Below, piece after piece: positions 54,516 to 62,985 of a stretch of DNA of 64,000 bases. The position numbers and the translations under genes are program-made. The notes beneath the pieces were generated by a model that made no database searches, was not told the DNA's origin, and saw only the letters and a program-made list of their open reading frames with translations. The stretch spans positions 31,474 through 95,473 of the forward strand of contig DLJQ01000001.1 of assembly GCA_002484335.1 (NCBI GenBank). The letters are read 5' to 3'. Each line of letters opens with the position of its first letter. Position 1 is the first letter of the stretch. The stretch comes from Flavobacteriales bacterium UBA7612. Its GTDB lineage: Bacteria > Bacteroidota > Bacteroidia > Flavobacteriales > Weeksellaceae.

Positions 54516-54556
54516 AAAAAAAATAGTCAGTAGAAATTCTACTGACTATTTTTTTT
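54516..54556. terminator. Bidirectional terminator, hairpin copy B
   Basis: Same 11-base stem TAGTCAGTAGA / TCTACTGACTA as copy A (48900-48939), loop AAT instead of GTT, with the same A and T flanks. It terminates the poxB-MFS operon on the minus strand. Confidence 0.9.
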
Positions 54557-54576
54557 ATGATAAATTAATTTTACTA

Positions 54577-55827
54577 TTAACTTGTTTTATTTGCTTTTTC
54601 TCCTGTTTCTTTTAATAAAAATGTTAAAACAATTGCTATTATAATCCCTATAATCCAAAACCATATTGCGTTATGATAGTGACCTAATTTGTCAGTTATA
54701 GATGTTAAATCATTACCATACATTGATGCAAACAATGGAGCTGAAAGAGATGTAACTCCAAACGTAATAAAATTTTGAACTCCTGTAGAAGAGCCCTTTA
54801 CATTGTCTGGATTTGCTTCTTTTATTACAGAATAAGGAATCATTGCTACACCAGAAAATATCCCAAATAAAAAGAAAGTAAGTTTTGCATTAAATAAATC
54901 AGGTAAATAAACTAATTGTAATAAAGAAATAATCATTCCCAAACAACCTAAAATAATAACAGGTTTTCTTAATCCTAATTTATCTGATAACATTCCCATT
55001 AGCGGGCAACCTACTACCCAACCTAATGCTGCCATAGATGCTGTTATTGCTGCTTCGTGAGCTTCGTAACCTAAATCCATTTTAAAGAATTTAACTGCCC
55101 AAGTCATTGCAAAAACTGTAGTTGGAGCAAATAAAAGTCCTGAAATTAACCCTGTTAACCAAGAATCCTTATTTTTAAATATAACTTTAAAAGGTTCAAT
55201 ATATGAAGCTTTTTCATTACCTAATGTTTCTTCACTTGTTGGTTTAGGAATCATTAATAACATTGCAATTGCAGGAATAATACATAAAATTCCAGATACA
55301 ACCCAAAATGTTTTATAATCCATAAAGGAATCTAATAAAGGCGATACTAAAAATTGTCCTGCTGCCCCTCCAAGCATACCTACACATTGTGTAAAACCAA
55401 TTGCTGTAGCTAAGAATTTTTTAGAAAATCCTTTTGAAGCTAAATACACACAACCTGGAAAAGCAAACGCACTACCTGCCCCTTGTAATAATCTACCTAC
55501 TTCTCCAACAAATTGAGAAGAAACAACGAAAATAATACAACCAATACCTAGTATAAAACAACCTGCAAACATTGAATTTTTAGCACCAAACTTATCTAAA
55601 CATACACCTGCGATAAGAGCACAAATTGCATATGTATAGTAATATGACCCTACTAATGACACTAAGTTTTCTTCAGAGATTGAATAATTATTAGCCAAAT
55701 CCGTCAACATTAATGATGGCGCCGACCTGGTTACATAATCAATAAAATAAAAAATTAAGCCTAATACCCAGGCAATTATAAATAGATTTTTGCTGGTTTG
55801 AGTTACTGATACTGTTGAATTTTTCAC
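54577..55827 (-). CDS. Major facilitator superfamily transporter
   Basis: 416 residues, twelve predicted spans. The MFS motif between spans 2 and 3 is CLDKFGAKNSM, and its counterpart between spans 8 and 9 is GMLSDKLGLRKP. Resembles organic-acid/hexuronate-type permeases (RSAPSLMLTDL at the first loop). The start is GTG at 55827, directly abutting the poxB stop (TAAGTG), so the genes are translationally coupled. The likely substrate is a short organic acid related to pyruvate metabolism, by context only. Confidence 0.88.
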   Translation of the reverse strand: MKNSTVSVTQTSKNLFIIAWVLGLIFYFIDYVTRSAPSLMLTDLANNYSISEENLVSLVGSYYYTYAICALIAGVCLDKFGAKNSMFAGCFILGIGCIIFVVSSQFVGEVGRLLQGAGSAFAFPGCVYLASKGFSKKFLATAIGFTQCVGMLGGAAGQFLVSPLLDSFMDYKTFWVVSGILCIIPAIAMLLMIPKPTSEETLGNEKASYIEPFKVIFKNKDSWLTGLISGLLFAPTTVFAMTWAVKFFKMDLGYEAHEAAITASMAALGWVVGCPLMGMLSDKLGLRKPVIILGCLGMIISLLQLVYLPDLFNAKLTFFLFGIFSGVAMIPYSVIKEANPDNVKGSSTGVQNFITFGVTSLSAPLFASMYGNDLTSITDKLGHYHNAIWFWIIGIIIAIVLTFLLKETGEKANKTS

Positions 55828-57561
55828 TTATAAGTCTTTCAAATGTTTATAATTAGATTTTATTGTCTCCATAACTTCATCCATTTTACCTCCTAGCATC
55901 AATTTTGCCATTGATTTTGTCATTCCTACCATTTGGTCTAAACCAATTTTTGGTGGCATAGCTAATGCATTTGGATTTGTAAAAATATTTAGAAGATAAG
56001 GACCATTGTACGCAAATGCTCTACCTATTGCATCTGGCACTTGTTCAGGATTTCGAACTTCTTCACTTTCTATTCCCATTGCTTTTCCTACGAGAGCAAA
56101 ATCTGGGTTCACCATATCTGTTTCGTTATCAGGTAAACCTGACACTTCCATTTCAAGTTTCACCATTCCTAAAGCTCTATTATTAAAAACAATTATTTTT
56201 ATTGGTAAATTATATTGTTTTATTGTTGCTAAATCACCTAGTAACATAGATAAACCTCCATCACCACACATTGCTACAATCTGTCTTTCAGGATAAGTAA
56301 ACTGAGCTCCTATTGCTTGAGGCATTGCATTCGCCATAGAACCATGATTAAAAGAACCTAACATTTTACGTTCTCCTGTCCCTGTAATATATCGAGCTCC
56401 CCAAACACAGCACATACCTGTATCAACAGTGAAAATAGCATCTTTATTCGCCAATTCATCTAAAATATATGCAACATATTCTGGTTGAATTGCATTTTCT
56501 TTTCCTTTATCAAGCACATAAGTCATTTTATTTTCAATGACTTTTTTATATAAATCTAATTGACTATCAAGAAAATCACGATTTTCTTTTATATTAACTA
56601 AAGGTATTAAAGCAGATAAAGTATCTTTAGCATTACCTATTAAACCTAAATCTATTTTTGCACGTCGACCTAATTTAGAACCTTCTGAGTCAATTTGAAT
56701 TATTTTTTTATCAGTTGGAATAAAATCTTTATAAGGAAAATCAGTTCCTACCAAAATAATTAAATCTGATTTATGCATTGCATGATATGCTGAAGGTTGA
56801 CCTAAAAGACCAGTCATACCAACTTCATTTGGATTATTAGGCTGAATACTCATCTTTCCTTTGAAGGAATAACCTACTGGAGCATTTATTTTTTTTGAAA
56901 ACTCAACAACTTCTTTGTTTGCATCAGAAGCTCCAATTCCACAAAATAATGTCACTCGTTGAGCGTCATTAATTAATTTAACTGCTTCGTCTAATTCACC
57001 TTGATTTGGAGTAATTACAGGCTCATTAAAAAAGAAGCTATTGGTTAGTACATTATCTACAGCTTCCATCTCAGCTATATCACCAGGAAGACCAATAACT
57101 GCTACATCCTTTTTTGAAATAGCATGTTGAATGGCTGTTTGTACCATCCTTGAAACTTGTTCTGGACGAGTCACAACTTGATTAAAGCAACTACAGTCTT
57201 CAAATAATTTAATTGTATTAGTTTCTTGAAAATAATCAGTCCCAAATTCTGTTGTAGGTAATGTTGATGCTATAACTAAAAGAGGAGTTCTTGTTTTATG
57301 TGCTTCATAAACACCATTGATTAAATGAACATGACCAGGGCCAGAACTACCAGCACAACATGCTATACCTTCAAGTTCAGATTCTGCAGTTGCTGCAAAT
57401 GCACCAACCTCTTCATGACGTACATGAACCCAATCAACTTTTTTGCTCTCTTTTACTGCAATATTAAAAAAGTTTAAACTATCACCAGTGACAGCATAAA
57501 CCCTTTTTATACTTGCTTTTTCTAAAAGCTCTACAATTTGTTTTGAAACATTTTTTCCCAT
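55828..57561 (-). CDS. poxB: Pyruvate oxidase / pyruvate:quinone oxidoreductase (PoxB-type)
   Basis: 577 residues, against 572 in E. coli PoxB. It has all three ThDP-enzyme domains: the PYR domain with YAVTGDSLNFF and RHEEVGAFAA, the FAD-binding middle domain with VGMTGLLGQPSAYHAM, and the PP domain with GSFNHGSMANAMPQAIGAQ and the ThDP/Mg motif CGDGG-x(25)-NN. The YFQETN motif and C terminus also match PoxB. It decarboxylates pyruvate to acetate and CO2, passing electrons through FAD to quinone. Operon with the MFS gene. TAACTTTG at 57619-57626 is a candidate promoter box. Confidence 0.93.
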   Translation of the reverse strand: MGKNVSKQIVELLEKASIKRVYAVTGDSLNFFNIAVKESKKVDWVHVRHEEVGAFAATAESELEGIACCAGSSGPGHVHLINGVYEAHKTRTPLLVIASTLPTTEFGTDYFQETNTIKLFEDCSCFNQVVTRPEQVSRMVQTAIQHAISKKDVAVIGLPGDIAEMEAVDNVLTNSFFFNEPVITPNQGELDEAVKLINDAQRVTLFCGIGASDANKEVVEFSKKINAPVGYSFKGKMSIQPNNPNEVGMTGLLGQPSAYHAMHKSDLIILVGTDFPYKDFIPTDKKIIQIDSEGSKLGRRAKIDLGLIGNAKDTLSALIPLVNIKENRDFLDSQLDLYKKVIENKMTYVLDKGKENAIQPEYVAYILDELANKDAIFTVDTGMCCVWGARYITGTGERKMLGSFNHGSMANAMPQAIGAQFTYPERQIVAMCGDGGLSMLLGDLATIKQYNLPIKIIVFNNRALGMVKLEMEVSGLPDNETDMVNPDFALVGKAMGIESEEVRNPEQVPDAIGRAFAYNGPYLLNIFTNPNALAMPPKIGLDQMVGMTKSMAKLMLGGKMDEVMETIKSNYKHLKDL

Positions 57562-57618
57562 AACATAAGTTTTATATTGTTAGTACTACAATATAAAAAA
57601 TAATTAAAAAACTGAGGG

Positions 57619-57626
57619 CAAAGTTA
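57619..57626 (-). promoter_or_regulatory. Candidate -7 promoter box of poxB
   Basis: TAACTTTG on the minus strand, 57 bases before the ATG; -33 element not evident. Confidence 0.38.
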
Positions 57627-57681
57627 TGTTAAATATTACATTATTGATGCTAATATTATCATAAAATAGAAGTAAGGAAAT

Positions 57682-57713
57682 AAAAAAGCCTGTTCAAAGA
57701 AAACAGGCTTAAA
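57682..57713 (-). terminator. Orphan terminator-like hairpin upstream of poxB
   Basis: Stem AAGCCTGTT / AACAGGCTT with six Ts following on the minus strand only. No minus-strand gene lies upstream that would need it; the rest of 57562-57835 holds no gene. Confidence 0.6.
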
Positions 57714-57835
57714 ATTAACACATGAGGACAAAATTTACTCTACTAAATTTTATACACTTTAATATAAACAATTTCTATGCCAAAAGATACTTTATATTTT
57801 TTAATCATTAATTTACTGAAAAACAAACAATAGTA

Positions 57836-57865
57836 TTGTCAGTATAAAAATAGTTTATATATTTG
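57836..57865 (+). promoter_or_regulatory. Promoter of the fibril operon
   Basis: TTG (57836-57838), exactly 19 bases, TATATTTG (57858-57865), a perfect Bacteroidota promoter. It is followed by CATCCCA, close to the start-site sequence at the tRNA promoters. Predicted start of transcription is near 57870-57872. Confidence 0.75.
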
Positions 57866-57871
57866 CATCCC

Positions 57872-57902
57872 ATTTTTGAGAATATATAAATATCTCAAAA
57901 AT
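57872..57902 (+). promoter_or_regulatory. 5' end hairpin in the fibril-operon leader
   Basis: Perfect 10-base inverted repeat ATTTTTGAGA / TCTCAAAAAT with an 11-base loop, placed at the predicted transcription start and 16 bases before the first ATG (57918). It could protect the mRNA 5' end or regulate translation. Confidence 0.5.
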
Positions 57903-57917
57903 AAGCTAGAGAGATTA

Positions 57918-58445
57918 ATGAGGAACGCTATTAAATATACATTTACATTTGTTGTTTTTTTTATGTACAACATTACTGTTTTTGGTAACAATAATGATTC
58001 TGTATATATAACTAATAATACTAAAATATTTATAGTAGAGGGTACAAAAACGAATTTTTTAGATAAAGCTGTAAAAAAAACTTCTACAGAAAAAGTAACT
58101 GAAAAGAAAAGTAATCATAAAAAAAACTTTTCTAAAATAAAGAAAAAAGTAGAAATTGTCAAGCAAATCCAAAAACAACTAAAACCATCTTTTAAAATCT
58201 TTATTTCTAAAAATAATTCATCTAGTTCAATCTCCGTTTTACAATCCAGAAATAATGTAGCTATAGAAATTACTTCTAGCAAAAAAATTAAATCTAATTT
58301 AAAAAAAATCGATATAATCGGATACAATGAATTATTTAAATTTATTGTTTACAAAGAATCAATACACTTTTTGTATCAAGAAAAATATATAGATAAATTT
58401 GATATTAAACATAATTTTTCTCGTCCGCCACCTTTTAATATCTAA
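57918..58445 (+). CDS. Small Lys-rich secreted protein of the fibril operon
   Basis: 175 residues from ATG 57918, giving a signal peptide (MRNAIKYTFTFVVFFM, cleavage near NITVFG). The open frame extends upstream to a TTG at 57876, but that lies in the leader hairpin and would put a charged segment before the signal. The mature protein begins NNNDSVYITNNTKIFIVEG, is very rich in lysine and serine through 60-130, and ends in RPPPFNI. No known domain. It is first in the operon, 64 bases before the fibril gene, so an assembly or export partner is plausible but unproven. Confidence 0.7.
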   Translation: MRNAIKYTFTFVVFFMYNITVFGNNNDSVYITNNTKIFIVEGTKTNFLDKAVKKTSTEKVTEKKSNHKKNFSKIKKKVEIVKQIQKQLKPSFKIFISKNNSSSSISVLQSRNNVAIEITSSKKIKSNLKKIDIIGYNELFKFIVYKESIHFLYQEKYIDKFDIKHNFSRPPPFNI

Positions 58446-58509
58446 ATATACCTTACCACCAATTACTACTATATGACATTTTCAAAAATATAATATAGTA
58501 AAAATAACA

Positions 58510-60867
58510 ATGAACAATTTTAAAACATTAGTAACCTTAGTCTTGACAACTTTGGTTATGACTGTAAACGCCCAAACTTCAAGGATATTATTTCAGGAAA
58601 ATTTCGGAGTACCTCCTACAAGTTTAACTAAACCAACTGATAATTCAGCTGTTAGAAAAGTATTTCCTTTAATGGGGACTGATTATAATACCTTTATTTT
58701 TGCAGACCCAAACGCAAAAAATATTGGTAATCACAATTATTCTGAAGCAAAAGCTATTGAAAATAATTTTTATGCAGTAGTAGGACCTAAATATATTTAC
58801 AAATCTATAGGTCTTGACTACCCTTTACCATCAGATTATTATGATGTATGGCCTAACATTATTAAATTAGGAGATGCAACTGTAGGACAAAGCGGTAACG
58901 GAGGTGCATTAATAATTAATGCAGGAACAACATTTGCAAATATTGTTGTGGGGAATTCAATACTTACTTCAGGAAAATATTATAAATTAACTTATAAATT
59001 ATTTGTTGAAAACGGAACTGTAAAAATAAATCACAGAGTAATTTCACCCTCAGGAAATACAACTGTTGCCTTAAAGGAAAGTCCTTCTTTTGGCAATGGT
59101 TTTAATAATTGGCAAGAACAAACATACTGGTTTTATTTAGCTAGCAATTCATGTGATCAACAGAATTTTTCTTTTGCTATGCAAAGCGCTATTGCTGCAG
59201 ATAGAGGTAATGATTTTGCTATAGATGATATATTAGTTGAAGAATATGATGCTCTACCATCTGGCGTAAACGTAAATACAGCAACTCAAATACAATGTAA
59301 TATTGCTGAACCTACAGCAAATGACGATGAAAATTTAGAAAATACTAAAGGAAAATCTGTTACATTAAACATTTTTAATAATGATTTACTATCTGATGGA
59401 AAAACAAAACCAACATCTACTAATTCATCTTTCAAACCTCTAGTTCCAATTGGATCTTCAATTGGTTTAAGATACTATGATGCCGCCCCATACGTAATAA
59501 CAGTTCCGAATGAAGGAACATGGACTATAAATATAGATTCAGGTAATTATGGTAGTACTACATTTGTACCTTTAAGTAGTTTTACAGGAAATCCTACACC
59601 TATATATTATAGACTAACTGATAACTCAAGTAATGGTAGTTCTAATGCAGGGAAAATATCTATTACATATAAAGGAAATCTTGTAGCAAATTCTGATAAT
59701 GTTACAGGAATAAAAGGAAATCCATTAAAAATTGATGTATTAAAAAATGATTTAGGAACAGATGGTAAAGCAGAAAATGTAAATAATGTAAAATCAATTA
59801 CATTAATAAATCCAACAAACCTTTTAGAAACAAGTGGACCATTAACAATAGAAGGAGAAGGTATTTGGACTATTGACTCAACAAATAAACAATTAATATT
59901 TACACCAAACTCTGATTTTACTGGTATAGCTACTTCTGTAGAGTACTTTTTTACTGATAATAGTGGAAATAAATCGAACAAAGAAAAAGTTTATGTAACT
60001 ATAGATGAAAATTCTATTCCTGAAAATCCATGTACGGAAAACATTAACGGAAGTACATTTTCTATGAACTATCCAAACGGTTCAAAACCAAAAGGAACAA
60101 TTGTTTCTCACACATTTAATATGCCTGCAGCAGATTATGGTTTTCAGTTTGACATATATGAATTAGATAATTCTTTCAATCTTCAGATTAACGGGACTAA
60201 GTTAGCTGAAAATGAAATACAATTTCAAGGAACTCAAGGTTTAGTTCAAAATATAAGATTTAAAAGCGATGGAGCTAAATGGGGAGATGGAAATGTCCCT
60301 GCAATCTATACTCTTTATAGCAACAAAACATCAGTTAGCACAACAAAAGCTACTAATGCAAGCTCTACTCCTATTATTCGTGTAATTATTGATGGAGATG
60401 GTAATATAAAAATATACGGAAAAAGAACATCTACATCAATAATTTTAGAAGAGCTAGAGATTTTTAATAACACATTCAACACAATTAGTTGGTATAGCGA
60501 CAAAGAAAATGAAATTATAGCAACACAACTTGTTGATAGAGCAACTATTATGGATGGATACGGATCTGGATTAAAAGTTGTTCCATGTACATGTACAAAA
60601 GAACCTAATACAGAAATTGCTGATTCATTTACAAATATTGGAGTTTCTACAAAATCTAAAAAATTAAACAATTGGCCTACTACAATTCCTAATGGTTTTA
60701 TTGCATTAGAATCATCTCAAAAGGGCTTTGTTATTACAAGAGTTACAAGTTCTTCTAAAATAACAGAACCTAAACCAGGAATGGTTATTTATGACAAGAC
60801 TGACCTTTGTGTAAAATTATACAACGGAACTAACTGGAATTGTATCAAAAAAACTTGTAATAATTAA
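58510..60867 (+). CDS. Surface protein with two CshA-type fibril repeats
   Basis: 785 residues. Signal peptide ending MTVNAQ. A beta-sandwich region (about 25-255) is followed by two tandem CshA-type fibril repeats, about 273-390 and 393-502. Each has a DD/SDN start, a [KG]xx[VL]xI[ND]xxxNDL motif, EGxWTI and a closing FTGxxTxxxYxxTDNS. Then comes another beta domain (about 510-690), and a C-terminal module with PGMVIYDKTDLCVKLYNG similar to the end of the next gene's product. No T9SS sorting domain recognised. Probable cell-surface adhesin or fibre subunit. Confidence 0.82.
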   Translation: MNNFKTLVTLVLTTLVMTVNAQTSRILFQENFGVPPTSLTKPTDNSAVRKVFPLMGTDYNTFIFADPNAKNIGNHNYSEAKAIENNFYAVVGPKYIYKSIGLDYPLPSDYYDVWPNIIKLGDATVGQSGNGGALIINAGTTFANIVVGNSILTSGKYYKLTYKLFVENGTVKINHRVISPSGNTTVALKESPSFGNGFNNWQEQTYWFYLASNSCDQQNFSFAMQSAIAADRGNDFAIDDILVEEYDALPSGVNVNTATQIQCNIAEPTANDDENLENTKGKSVTLNIFNNDLLSDGKTKPTSTNSSFKPLVPIGSSIGLRYYDAAPYVITVPNEGTWTINIDSGNYGSTTFVPLSSFTGNPTPIYYRLTDNSSNGSSNAGKISITYKGNLVANSDNVTGIKGNPLKIDVLKNDLGTDGKAENVNNVKSITLINPTNLLETSGPLTIEGEGIWTIDSTNKQLIFTPNSDFTGIATSVEYFFTDNSGNKSNKEKVYVTIDENSIPENPCTENINGSTFSMNYPNGSKPKGTIVSHTFNMPAADYGFQFDIYELDNSFNLQINGTKLAENEIQFQGTQGLVQNIRFKSDGAKWGDGNVPAIYTLYSNKTSVSTTKATNASSTPIIRVIIDGDGNIKIYGKRTSTSIILEELEIFNNTFNTISWYSDKENEIIATQLVDRATIMDGYGSGLKVVPCTCTKEPNTEIADSFTNIGVSTKSKKLNNWPTTIPNGFIALESSQKGFVITRVTSSSKITEPKPGMVIYDKTDLCVKLYNGTNWNCIKKTCNN

Positions 60868-60876
60868 AAAGAAAAT

Positions 60877-61404
60877 ATGAAAAAAATAATATATAGCACT
60901 CTATTAATAAGTTCATTCTCTATCTCCTATGGTCAAGTATCAATAGGCAAAGAAAAATCAGAAGGAGCTAGTACTATTTTCGATTTCAATAATGTAAAAA
61001 ATACAAATGGAATCATATTACCAGCTGTAACAACAACACCTGCTGATTTAGATGCTACAAATAATGGAGGTACATTTATTTTTGATCAAACAGATTCAAA
61101 AGTAAAAATGTATGAAAATGGTTCTTGGATTGATTTATCTGATTCTGGAGATAGTTCTTCTATTTCTAATATGAATTTAAACAACACTTCTAATGAAATT
61201 GGAACAGGAGTTATCATTGGTGCAGATTCTAGTAATGCTAAAGGCGTTTTAGTCTTAGAGTCAGAAGATAAAGCTATGGTTTTACCATATATTGATATGC
61301 CTGAAAAAAATGTAAAAAGTCCTTTTCCAGGAATGATATGTTATGATTCAACACGAAATTCAATTGCTATATTTGATGGAAAAGTTTGGAATTATTGGAA
61401 ATAA
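60877..61404 (+). CDS. Small secreted protein with the same C-terminal module as the fibril protein
   Basis: 175 residues. Signal peptide ending SISYGQ. VSIGKEKSEGASTIFDFN and GIILPAVTT at the start, then two copies of a short module: GTFIFDQTDSKVKMYENGSW (about 69-88) and PGMICYDSTRNSIAIFDGKV (about 152-171), both matching the end of the preceding protein (PGMVIYDKTDLCVKLYNG). That phase of hydrophobic and YxNG residues also appears in tail-fibre and adhesin tips. It follows the fibril gene by nine bases. Role: probable surface partner. Confidence 0.72.
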   Translation: MKKIIYSTLLISSFSISYGQVSIGKEKSEGASTIFDFNNVKNTNGIILPAVTTTPADLDATNNGGTFIFDQTDSKVKMYENGSWIDLSDSGDSSSISNMNLNNTSNEIGTGVIIGADSSNAKGVLVLESEDKAMVLPYIDMPEKNVKSPFPGMICYDSTRNSIAIFDGKVWNYWK

Positions 61405-61428
61405 TTTTTTCTAATTAATACAATTTAT

Positions 61429-61466
61429 AAAAGAGGTTTGAAATTAATTTTTAAACCTCTTTTTTA
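61429..61466 (+). terminator. Terminator of the fibril operon
   Basis: Stem AAAAGAGGTTTgAAATT / AATTTttAAACCTCTTTT with a T tail. Confidence 0.88.
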
Positions 61467-61585
61467 TGATTTTTATTCTATTTTACCTTTATTCTTTAAT
61501 CTTAATTATTTAAGATTTTTTACTTTATTAAAACTACCTTATATTAGTCGATAAAATTAATATCACCTTAGAACAATCAATTGTT

Positions 61586-62281
61586 ATGAGTTCGTACGAA
61601 TATTACAATTTTCCGATTCAATTAATAGAAGGTTTTTTAGACGATACTAAAAAAGTTTTAATTAATATATCACATTATTGTATTTATAGAGTTTTCATAG
61701 ATAACTTCGAAAAATATTCTGGATCATTTACTGGATACCAGAAAGCATGTGAAGACTTTGGAATTGAATTTAAAAATGTTGCTGCTTCTTATCAAAGTGG
61801 GAAAGAATTATATGATTCTACTGTAAACAAAAGTCCAATGGTAGGAATGACTTCTGAAATGTATTGGGATTATATGAATAATGAAAAGACAGAATTTGAA
61901 AAAGTACTTTTATTAGGAGATTTAGCTTTTAAAAGTATTTTAGGAACTAAATCATATATTAAATTAGATAACAAATATTGGTTCAGTAGAATGGATGGTT
62001 CTATTAAATCAATAACTAAAGATGAATTATCTCCTAAAATACAACGATATTTGAATGAATATCAAACTAAAAAAATAAAAAATCAATTAATTGCTAATTG
62101 GGGATTATCATCGTATTCTAGATACAATAGAGGTTTTTATATTAGTTATAAAATGACATTAGATGATTTAGCCTATCATGCTGAAAAAATCCGAAAATCA
62201 ACTCAAGATAAAAAAATTAAGAATGATGTAAAATCTGCTCATGAAAAAGCAATGGAAAGATTAGCAAAAGAAAACTCTTAA
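61586..62281 (+). CDS. Hypothetical protein
   Basis: 231 residues, soluble, no signal peptide. The N-terminal half has YYNFPIQLIEGFL and CIYRVFIDNF. The middle has ELYDSTVNKSPMVGMTSEMY. A basic helical C-terminal half ends in KSAHEKAMERLAKENS. I recognise no family. It has its own terminator (62303-62342) shared with the convergent Lrp/AsnC gene, and a one-mismatch box TATATTAG near 61543. ATG start; the sequence looks coding throughout. Confidence 0.7.
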   Translation: MSSYEYYNFPIQLIEGFLDDTKKVLINISHYCIYRVFIDNFEKYSGSFTGYQKACEDFGIEFKNVAASYQSGKELYDSTVNKSPMVGMTSEMYWDYMNNEKTEFEKVLLLGDLAFKSILGTKSYIKLDNKYWFSRMDGSIKSITKDELSPKIQRYLNEYQTKKIKNQLIANWGLSSYSRYNRGFYISYKMTLDDLAYHAEKIRKSTQDKKIKNDVKSAHEKAMERLAKENS

Positions 62282-62302
62282 TCACAAAAAATATGTAATA
62301 AA

Positions 62303-62342
62303 TAAAAACCATTAGAAATTTAATCTAATGGTTTTTATTTAT
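62303..62342. terminator. Bidirectional terminator before the Lrp/AsnC gene
   Basis: Long stem AAAAACCATTAGA / TCTAATGGTTTTT with an A-rich left side and T-rich right side. Confidence 0.9.
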
Positions 62343-62803
62343 TAAAAATTAATTCCATAAGTATTCTTAATCTCTGCCATAACAAAAGAACTATGTGTAC
62401 TTCCTATACTTTCTAAGCCTCCTAATTTATTAAATACAAAATCTTGATAATGTTTCATATCTAAAACTTGAACTTTCAAAATAAAATCATATTCTCCAGA
62501 TATATTATAACATTCTACAACTTCATCAATCAACATAATATCTTCCACCAGTTTATTCCCTATATTTCTATCATGTTGTTTTAATTTTATATTACAAAAA
62601 ACAATAAAACCTTTATTTAACTTTTCTGCATCAAGAACTGCTCTATAATTCTTTATATAACCTTGCTGTTCTAATCTTTTTATCCTTTCAAATACTGGAG
62701 ATGGAGAAAGATTCACCATTTCAGCAATTTTTTTAACAGTTAATTTAGAATCCTTTTGTAAAACCCTCAGTAGTTCTAAATCTATATTATCTAATGTATC
62801 CAT
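62342..62803 (-). CDS. Lrp/AsnC-family transcriptional regulator
   Basis: 153 residues. N-terminal helix-turn-helix (DNIDLELLRVLQKDSKLT, then VKKIAEMVNLSPSPVFERIKRLEQQG) and a C-terminal ligand-sensing RAM domain (FIVFCNIKLKQHD to YDFILKVQVLD). Such proteins bind amino acids and control their metabolism. TACTTTTG with TTG 17 bases upstream (62831-62858) is its likely promoter. Which genes it controls is not shown by the sequence; none of its usual amino-acid targets is adjacent. Confidence 0.93.
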   Translation of the reverse strand: MDTLDNIDLELLRVLQKDSKLTVKKIAEMVNLSPSPVFERIKRLEQQGYIKNYRAVLDAEKLNKGFIVFCNIKLKQHDRNIGNKLVEDIMLIDEVVECYNISGEYDFILKVQVLDMKHYQDFVFNKLGGLESIGSTHSSFVMAEIKNTYGINF

Positions 62804-62830
62804 TTAAAAAATCTATTTTTTATACCTATC

Positions 62831-62858
62831 CAAAAGTAATAATATTTTTTTTTAACAA
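62831..62858 (-). promoter_or_regulatory. Promoter of the Lrp/AsnC gene
   Basis: On the minus strand, TTG, 17 bases, TACTTTTG, 27 bases before the ATG. Confidence 0.6.
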
Positions 62859-62938
62859 AAAAATGAATATTTAAAACACTATATAATAAATAGATATACT
62901 TTATTTTTATTTTTTTTAAAAAAAACAATAAAAAACAT

Positions 62939-62970
62939 TTGGTAAAACAACAAACATTACCTTATATTTG
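62939..62970 (+). promoter_or_regulatory. Promoter of tRNA-Phe
   Basis: TTG, 21-base spacer, TATATTTG (62963-62970), then CAATCCAAAATA, the same twelve bases that follow the tRNA-Arg (ACG) promoter. Confidence 0.7.
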
Positions 62971-62985
62971 CAATCCAAAATAGGC

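Noticed and set aside
57713..57840. Short frames of 21 and 29 codons between poxB and the fibril promoter
   Set aside because: Too short, AT-driven composition, no promoter or conserved-looking sequence.
57876..57917. TTG start of the small Lys-rich protein
   Set aside because: It falls within the leader hairpin and before a charged stretch that would spoil the signal peptide.
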